This document shows positions 24,903 through 27,073 of a stretch of 27,073 nucleotides of DNA, piece by piece. This DNA comes from CAMAUF01 sp046152925 (GTDB taxonomy: Bacteria; Chloroflexota; Dehalococcoidia; Tepidiformales; Tepidiformaceae). The stretch lies in assembly GCA_046152925.1 (NCBI GenBank), contig JBJXFX010000015.1, positions 1 to 27,073 on the forward strand. The letters are read 5' to 3'. The position numbers and the translations under genes are program-made. The notes beneath the pieces were generated by a model. The model did no database searches, had not been told where the DNA came from, and worked only from the letters and a program-made list of their open reading frames with translations. Every line of letters starts with the position of its first letter. Position 1 is the stretch's first letter.

Positions 24903-25264
24903 ACGCCTGTGCGGACAGCGTCATTCTGATCGACCACCTGAACGGTGTGGACGAAGCCACCGCCCTGCTGGCGGGCTACGACGCCGTATACGCCAGCATC
25001 ATCTCTTGGATCGAGGTGATGGCTGGTGCCCGGACTCCAGCCGCCCTCCACGCCGCGACCAGGCTGTTCCTCACCGTCACAATCGTAGGCATCGATCACG
25101 ACGTTGCATCGATTGCCGCGGAACTGCGCCGGACCACTCGCCTCAAGCTGCCCGACGCAGTCATCCTCGCCACGGCTCGCTACCTCCGCGTCCCACTGCT
25201 GACGCGTAACACAAAGGACTTCTACTCGGGCGACGCGGCGATCATCGTCCCGTACCGCCTTTGA
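24890..25264 (+). CDS. VapC-type PIN-domain toxin, copy 4
   Basis: 124 residues. PIN acids are in ADSVILIDHL, SWIEVMAGA, LKLPDAVILATA and TKDFYSGD. In the first motif the usual Asn (DSN-LID) is replaced by Val (DSVILID). The last motif is YSGD rather than DPSD, so this is the most diverged of the four copies. The ending VPYRL is at the family position. The ATG at 24890 is the only start that keeps the first Asp. It converges with the ferritin-like gene, 27 bases away. Confidence 0.87.
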   Translation: MGTVNACADSVILIDHLNGVDEATALLAGYDAVYASIISWIEVMAGARTPAALHAATRLFLTVTIVGIDHDVASIAAELRRTTRLKLPDAVILATARYLRVPLLTRNTKDFYSGDAAIIVPYRL

Positions 25265-25291
25265 CGGACTGCCGGACGTTGACGCTAGCCG

Positions 25292-25858
25292 CTACTTCTT
25301 CGCGAGCTTCTCGAGTGCCTTCTCCAGGCGCGCGAAGCCCTGCGACATGCAGTCGATGATCGCCTGCGTGTCCGTGGCGGATGCGGCGCTGTTTCCGTTG
25401 CTGTGGCCGTTCTTCGCCCGGACCTTCGCGTAAGCAGCACGGAGTTGTTCGCCAGAATCCCGCTCTTCGGCGATGTACCAGGTCATCATCTTCGCCGTCA
25501 GAGGGTCGAAGATGCCGTCAGCCAGCTGCCGGTCGATGTCGCCGAACGCGTCACGCTCTTCGCCGCGCTCCGGGCCAATCTTCTCCAGGTCGGTGACGCG
25601 CGGGTTGCCGTACTTGGCGACTCGCTCGGCCGCGCCCGGGTCCGGCTTCGGGAGGAGGCTGAAGCCAAGTTCGGAGATGCGGCGGCAGAAGACGTCGCCG
25701 TGGCTGGACTCGCGGGCTGCGACACAGCGCAGCGTGGTGGCGAGGTCCTCGTCTGGGGTTGCGTCGGCCCAGGCGCGCAGATACACGCCGGCGTTGGATT
25801 CGGCAAGCGAGATCGCGTTCAGCAGGCCAAGGTAGGACGGTTTGGTGGCGGTTGGCAT
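25292..25858 (-). CDS. ferritin-like domain protein
   Basis: 188 residues from the ATG at 25858, preceded by GGAGGG; the longer open frame above it has no family signal. A four-helix bundle with ferritin-like metal ligands is suggested by E20 (SLAESNAGVY), E50-x-x-H53 (ARESSHGDVF) and E131/E132 (WYIAEERDSGEQLR). A Ser/Asn/Gly-rich linker (~148-163) leads to a C-terminal amphipathic helix (LEKALEKLAKK). The cofactor (di-iron or none) and role are unknown; an oxidative-stress role is only a guess. It follows the GMC oxidoreductase by 71 bases on the same strand. Confidence 0.8.
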   Translation of the reverse strand: MPTATKPSYLGLLNAISLAESNAGVYLRAWADATPDEDLATTLRCVAARESSHGDVFCRRISELGFSLLPKPDPGAAERVAKYGNPRVTDLEKIGPERGEERDAFGDIDRQLADGIFDPLTAKMMTWYIAEERDSGEQLRAAYAKVRAKNGHSNGNSAASATDTQAIIDCMSQGFARLEKALEKLAKK

Positions 25859-25929
25859 CGGTGCATTCCCTCCAAGGTTTAGGTGTGGGCGGTCATCGTG
25901 TCCGGGCATCGCGGGCCTGTCAACCGCCG

Positions 25930-27073
25930 TTACGAGCGCTCGTCCCGCATCCACCCGGCCACGCGCTCGCCGATCATGATCGAGGTGAGGTTCGTATTGC
26001 ATGAGACGATGTCCGGCATAATCGAGGCATCGGCAACCCGGAGCCCGTCGAGGCCGTGAACCCGGCCGTGCTGGTCCACGACCGCCGCCGGGTCGCCGGC
26101 AGCGCCCATCCGGCAGGTCCCGCAGACGTGCCAGGTGGTGCTCGCCGTCGCCCGCAGGTACTCCTCCAGCCTGGCATCGTCGTCGATGACTTCGGCCGAG
26201 GGTGCGATAAGCTCGCCGATGAACTGCGCCAGCTCGGGCCGCTGCATCAGCCGCCAGCTCAACCGCAGCCCTTCCTTCATCCGCCGGATGTCGTCGGGAT
26301 GGCTGAGATAGTGCATGTCGAGTTGCGGCTGCTCGGCTGGGTCGATGCTGCGCAGGGTCAGGCGGCCGCGGCCCTTCGTCCGCTGAATCACCGCGCCGAC
26401 CCCGAAGCTCTTCATCGCCCGCGGGAGTTCGCTCAGGCCGCGGACCTGGTCAGGGTCGAACACGGTCGAGCAGGCGACCTGCATGTCGTTGAACTCGTCC
26501 GAGCCACCCGCCGTGTAGCGAAGGCCGATCTCGGTGACGACGTCCGGGTCGTGCTCGATGCCGTCCTTCGCCAGCGCCTGGACCCCCGACGAGAAATGGT
26601 CGATCAGGTTCTCACCGACGCCCGCCAACTCGCGGACGACCGCGATCCCGTGCGCGGCGAGCTTCTCACGCGGTCCGACGCCGCTGCGCAGCAGGATAGC
26701 CGGCGACTGGATCGCGCCGGCCGAGACCGTGATCCGCTTGCCCCAGACGCGCTGGGTTTCGCCCCCACTCGAAAGTTCGACCCCCACCGCGCGGACACCC
26801 TCGAACAGGACGCGGTGGACGAGGACGCCCGACCGGATGGTGAGGTTGAGCCGCCCGCGGATAGGAAGGAGGTAGCCGATGTTTGTGGAGACGCGATTGC
26901 CGTCGGCGCGGTTACGCGGCCACGGGCCCACGCCGGTCGCGTCGGGCAGGTTCTCGTCCCACGATTCGGCGAAGCCTTCCGCCCGGCAGGCATCGAAAAA
27001 GGCCCGCTGGATCGGCTGCCACTGGTCGCGCCGGGGACGCTCGATTGGGATTGGGCCGCTCGTCCCGTGGAAG
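25930..27073 (-). CDS. GMC-family FAD oxidoreductase, C-terminal part (5' end outside window)
   Basis: Choline-dehydrogenase-like flavoenzyme. The frame is open to the window edge, so ~381 C-terminal residues are present; the GTG at 26931 is not the real start. Family marks: RLNLTIRSGVLVHRVLFEG, KRITVSAGAIQSPAILLRSG (the GMC signature 2 region), VGENLIDHF, and the C-terminal catalytic region with STTWHVCGTCRMG (active-site His) and SCNTNLTSIMIGERVAGW (second catalytic residue Asn). The N-terminal FAD-binding GxGxxG lies outside. Such enzymes oxidise alcohols, including choline and PEG-like substrates; the substrate here is unknown. Confidence 0.93.
   Translation of the reverse strand, partial: FHGTSGPIPIERPRRDQWQPIQRAFFDACRAEGFAESWDENLPDATGVGPWPRNRADGNRVSTNIGYLLPIRGRLNLTIRSGVLVHRVLFEGVRAVGVELSSGGETQRVWGKRITVSAGAIQSPAILLRSGVGPREKLAAHGIAVVRELAGVGENLIDHFSSGVQALAKDGIEHDPDVVTEIGLRYTAGGSDEFNDMQVACSTVFDPDQVRGLSELPRAMKSFGVGAVIQRTKGRGRLTLRSIDPAEQPQLDMHYLSHPDDIRRMKEGLRLSWRLMQRPELAQFIGELIAPSAEVIDDDARLEEYLRATASTTWHVCGTCRMGAAGDPAAVVDQHGRVHGLDGLRVADASIMPDIVSCNTNLTSIMIGERVAGWMRDERS

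Overview
The window is GC-rich, tightly packed bacterial DNA. It carries 32 supported protein genes, and the genes at both ends run off the window. The gene set points to a Chloroflexota bacterium, perhaps of the Dehalococcoidia/SAR202/Tepidiformia side. Supporting signs are a Tat/lipobox dienelactone-hydrolase lipoprotein, a fused double class III CoA-transferase, a GMC oxidoreductase, a ferredoxin:thioredoxin reductase catalytic chain and several VOC proteins. This assignment rests on family knowledge; no rRNA or marker search was possible.

Layout. 1-5046: 3' end of topA, a two-helix membrane protein, a fused double CaiB/BaiF CoA-transferase on the minus strand, and a Xer-type tyrosine recombinase. 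5027-5095: a short repeat/inverted repeat overlapping the recombinase stop codon. 5097-9632: the widespread aroQ - Xaa-Pro peptidase - efp cluster, split between aroQ and the peptidase by three VapBC toxin-antitoxin modules and a NIPSNAP gene. 9633-12270: a spacer with heptad repeats and a hairpin, then a two-domain VOC protein, an FTR catalytic chain and a DLH-family lipoprotein. 12285-18705 (minus strand): SDR, PspA/IM30, a large TPM-domain membrane protein, a TIGR03960-like radical SAM protein and a MerR-type HTH regulator. 18706-19012: a divergent spacer holding three consecutive potential RNA hairpins. 19013-22533: VOC - acnA - PPOX operon. 22545-23317 (minus): two overlapping genes of unknown function, one with a zinc-ribbon-like Cys pattern. 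23413-25264: icd followed by a fourth VapBC module. 25292-27073 (minus): a ferritin-like protein behind a GMC oxidoreductase that runs off the window.

How the parts relate. TCA-cycle genes (acnA, icd) sit close together with accessory genes between them. PspA and the TPM protein look like a membrane-maintenance pair. The most notable pattern is in the four VapBC modules. Each vapB start codon lies exactly 6 bases after a TGN-type extended -10 hexamer, with no ribosome binding site, so the antitoxins are probably made from leaderless mRNAs. At each, a palindrome lies on or over the -10 box and is a likely VapBC operator. The second strongest signal is the structured spacer ahead of the VOC-acnA-PPOX operon, a candidate regulatory RNA leader.
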